Shown piece after piece: positions 62,205-64,000 of a DNA stretch of 64,000 nt; position 1 is the stretch's first letter, and the number at the start of each line of letters is the position of its first letter. The notes under the pieces were generated by a model. That model ran no database searches. It was not told the DNA's origin and was given only the letters and a program-made list of their open reading frames with translations. The translations under genes and the position numbers were made by a program. The stretch is from [Bacteroides] pectinophilus (GTDB lineage Bacteria; Bacillota; Clostridia; Lachnospirales; Lachnospiraceae), in NCBI GenBank assembly GCA_025146925.1, contig CP102260.1:1690001-1754000 (forward strand), written 5' to 3'.

Positions 62205-63531
62205 AATCAGGCTCTCCTATCAAATCGTAATTATCTGATGCTGTTATCTTTACAGGTATAAAATCCCCTGACATAAGCTGTGCATCAGTATTGACAAATA
62301 CATATCCGTCCACATTAGGTGCGTCCCTGTATGTCCTGCCCACATATACATCCTCATCAGCAAGCTTTCCCTCTATCATGACCTTAAGTGTTCTTCCAAC
62401 TACCTCCGCCGAACGGTCGGCTGATATCTCCTGCTGAAGTTCCATTACTGCATCACGCCTTGCTGCCTTGACATCCTCATCAATCTGATTATCAAAGCCT
62501 GCTGCCGGTGTATCTTCCTCAGCAGAATATGTGAACGCTCCAAGTCTGTCAAACTCCAGTTCATCAATAAAATCAAGCACTTCTTCATGCTGCTCTTTGG
62601 TCTCACCCGGGAATCCCGTAATAAGAGTTGTTCTTAAGCAGATATCCGGTATCTCACTGCGGAGTTTTTTAACAATATCAATAAGATCCTGCTTAGTTGT
62701 ACGCCTGCCCATTCTCTTAAGAATAGCATCATTGGCATGCTGTATCGGAAGATCAAGATAATGACAGACCTTAGGTTCTGACTTGATTGCCTGAATAAGA
62801 GTATCATCAATCTCTTCCGGATAGCAGTACAGAATCCTTATCCACTCTATACCGTCTATTGCCGCAAGCTCATGAAGCAGCCTGTGGAGTGACTTTTCCC
62901 CATAGAGGTCTGTTCCGTACAGGCTTGTCTCCTGTGCAACAAGTATAAGCTCCTTAACGCCCTGCTCTGCAAGGTCTTCTGCCTGCTTTATAAGCTCATC
63001 CATAGGAACGCTTCTGTATGAGCCCCTCACTTTAGGGATGATGCAGTATGTACAGCACTTGTCACAGCCTTCTGCAATCTTAAGATATTCATAATATCCT
63101 CCGGTCGTGACAATTCTTCTGTCATGAGTCTGTGGAAGCCTGTTAATGTCCTCAAAACAATTAATGCCATCTCCCTGCTTATTGACAAGTTCATCCAGTG
63201 TGTCGGCAATCTTATCATATGCTGATGTTCCGACTACTGCGTCAACCTCAGGAATCTCATCAATTATCTCCTGTCTGTATCGCTGTGCAAGACACCCGCA
63301 TGCAATAAGGAATCTGCATCTGCCGTTCTTCTTAAGTTCTGCCATCTCAAGCAGCGTATCAACGCTCTCCTGCTTGGCATCGTGAATAAAACAGCATGTA
63401 TTAACAACCACCGCATCTGCCTCATTCTCATCATCTGTGAATTCATATCCTCTTGAATGAAGCTGTCCGAGCATCATTTCTGTATCTACAAGATTCTTGT
63501 CACAGCCAAGTGACACAAACATTATCTTCAT
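62188..63531 (-). CDS. rimO: Ribosomal protein S12 methylthiotransferase RimO
   Basis: A 447-residue radical SAM enzyme that methylthiolates an Asp in ribosomal protein S12. Cluster-binding cysteines of the N-terminal UPF0004 domain are in MFVSLGCDKN and VVNTCCFIHDA, the radical SAM CxxxCxxC is CDKCCTYC, and a TRAM domain closes the protein. Start ATG at 63531 is preceded by GGAG, but the spacing is about 14 bases, unusually long, because an 8-bp unit is duplicated in between. The gene has a good promoter of its own and a leader like that of gpmI. Confidence 0.95.
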   Translation of the reverse strand: MKIMFVSLGCDKNLVDTEMMLGQLHSRGYEFTDDENEADAVVVNTCCFIHDAKQESVDTLLEMAELKKNGRCRFLIACGCLAQRYRQEIIDEIPEVDAVVGTSAYDKIADTLDELVNKQGDGINCFEDINRLPQTHDRRIVTTGGYYEYLKIAEGCDKCCTYCIIPKVRGSYRSVPMDELIKQAEDLAEQGVKELILVAQETSLYGTDLYGEKSLHRLLHELAAIDGIEWIRILYCYPEEIDDTLIQAIKSEPKVCHYLDLPIQHANDAILKRMGRRTTKQDLIDIVKKLRSEIPDICLRTTLITGFPGETKEQHEEVLDFIDELEFDRLGAFTYSAEEDTPAAGFDNQIDEDVKAARRDAVMELQQEISADRSAEVVGRTLKVMIEGKLADEDVYVGRTYRDAPNVDGYVFVNTDAQLMSGDFIPVKITASDNYDLIGEPDYEFAE

Positions 63532-63545
63532 ACTAATATACTAAT
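63530..63545. repeat. 8-bp tandem duplication between ribosome site and rimO start
   Basis: The plus-strand unit ATACTAAT occurs twice in direct succession (63530-63537 and 63538-63545) and includes two bases of the start codon. Removing one unit would restore a six-base spacing between GGAG and ATG. Confidence 0.75.
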
Positions 63546-63594
63546 CTCCGTTCCTGCCCATTCTCGTGGCATTCAAAGTTTGTGCGCAAGCACA
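63546..63594 (-). promoter_or_regulatory. Two-hairpin leader element of rimO, shared with gpmI
   Basis: On the minus strand a GTGC/GCAC stem (63582-63585 with 63590-63593) and a TGCC/GGCA stem (63555-63558 with 63568-63571) precede a GGAACGGAG site. The paired bases differ from gpmI in part, while the TTGCGCACAA and GAATGCC stretches match. Confidence 0.5.
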
Positions 63595-63602
63595 TTACAT
63601 TG

Positions 63603-63631
63603 ATTATAATTGAAAATATGCAAAAAAACAA
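63603..63631 (-). promoter_or_regulatory. Candidate promoter of rimO
   Basis: The minus-strand -35 TTGTTT (63626-63631) and the -10 TATAAT (63603-63608) are spaced by 17 bp, so the transcript begins close to the shared leader element. Confidence 0.55.
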
Positions 63632-63707
63632 GCTTTTCGGTTTTCAATGTACGTCCATTAATTTTGGAAATGTGAATTGAATGATAAAGATGATATATCC
63701 AAAAAAG

Positions 63708-63735
63708 ATGGTATGCCTCTTAAGGCACTGTAGAA
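63708..63735 (-). terminator. Weak possible terminator of the Gx-family gene
   Basis: A TGCCT/AGGCA stem with a 4-nt loop followed by a six-T run on the minus strand. Short stem, so not secure. Confidence 0.35.
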
Positions 63736-63769
63736 TAATCTGAAAATCTGAAATTCCATCACGGAATAA

Positions 63770-64000
63770 TCATACAATATCATTAAGTCCGTTTTTTTGC
63801 AAGCTTATTTTTATTATTCTGGCAACGCACCCATTTACAATTCCCGTTATAACTCCTGTTATAAGCAGCACGGGAAGATAATATGCAATCTTTGCGGTTC
63901 CCACGACTACTGCTGCCGCCGCTATCTGTCCTATATTGTGTGCCGTCCCGCCGGCAACGCTTACACCAAGCATGGAAAAACGGCCGGATTTCTTAAGCAG
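63770..64000 (-). CDS. Gx transporter family membrane protein (partial, N terminus outside window)
   Basis: The C-terminal 76 codons of a protein that runs off the right edge of the window in frame. It reads SMLGVSVAGGTAHNIGQIAA then a helix with LPVLLITGVITGIVNGCVA, which is typical of the Gx transporter family (small multi-helix membrane proteins sometimes called heptaprenyl diphosphate synthase component I-like). ECF-like transport of an unknown substrate is suggested for the family. The 3' end is complete and has a basic, Asn-containing tail. The start, length and neighbours cannot be seen. Confidence 0.75.
   Translation of the reverse strand: MLKKSGRFSMLGVSVAGGTAHNIGQIAAAAVVVGTAKIAYYLPVLLITGVITGIVNGCVARIIKISLQKNGLNDIV

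Noticed and set aside
1-64000. CRISPR arrays, insertion sequences, prophage or integrative elements
   Set aside because: No regularly spaced repeats, transposase, integrase or phage genes were seen on either strand.

Overview
The window looks like chromosome from an anaerobic, low-to-mid GC Gram-positive of the Clostridia, most likely the Lachnospiraceae. This rests on protein style and gene order: a six-gene Rnf complex, a biotin-dependent Na+-pump decarboxylase cluster, cmk-ispH-S1, rpmB-Asp23-fakA-yqeY-recG, a YtfJ/GerW sporulation-type gene, and rimO-pgsA-cinA-recA-recX-rny. I saw no tRNA or rRNA genes, no insertion sequence, no prophage and no CRISPR array. Almost all genes are on the minus strand and form compact operons that end in clear intrinsic terminators.

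Region by region. 0-2.5 kb: an ECF-type vitamin transporter S component with a structured leader, then an iron-dependent alcohol dehydrogenase. 2.5-9 kb: rnfC-D-G-E-A-B with a secreted GH25 muramidase at its 3' end. 9-11 kb: a plus-strand YprB-like exonuclease facing a lone cheR. 11-15 kb: the FAD oxidoreductase-cmk-ispH-S1 operon, with ispH and S1 overlapping out of frame. 15-20.8 kb: an ECF sigma factor/DUF4179 pair divergent from a MacA/MacB-like export system. 20.9-26.2 kb: a five-gene biotin operon that combines an acyl-CoA carboxyltransferase, a pyruvate/oxaloacetate carboxyltransferase, a carrier protein and two membrane pump subunits. 26.3-31 kb: thiamine pyrophosphokinase, a two-helix membrane protein, YicC and the ribosome rescue factor RqcH. 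31-36.3 kb: recG, yqeY, fakA, Asp23 and rpmB. 36.4-41.1 kb: a lysA-led operon with two unrecognised proteins, DUF2953, YtfJ and an unlisted 45-residue membrane protein. 41.2-48.2 kb: an envelope operon (U32 protein, a single-chain SEDS-transpeptidase fusion, Nudix, lytic transglycosylase, small LRR protein). 48.2-53.8 kb: zapA and the glycolytic genes gpmI, tpiA, pgk and gap, which are separated mostly by terminators. 54-56.7 kb: a Na+/phosphate cotransporter and a PHP-type histidinol phosphatase. 56.8-63.5 kb: rny, recX, recA, cinA, pgsA and rimO. The right edge holds a partial Gx-family membrane protein.

Three themes link the genes. Sodium/proton energetics appears in Rnf, the Na+ decarboxylase and the NptA-like symporter. 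Cell wall growth appears in the SEDS-PBP fusion, lytic transglycosylase, muramidase and zapA. Central glycolysis appears in gap, pgk, tpiA and gpmI. The least expected non-coding signal is a roughly 49-nt two-hairpin leader shared by gpmI and rimO, which otherwise have no connection. All promoters, operators and leaders are read by eye from consensus spacing; none has been tested.
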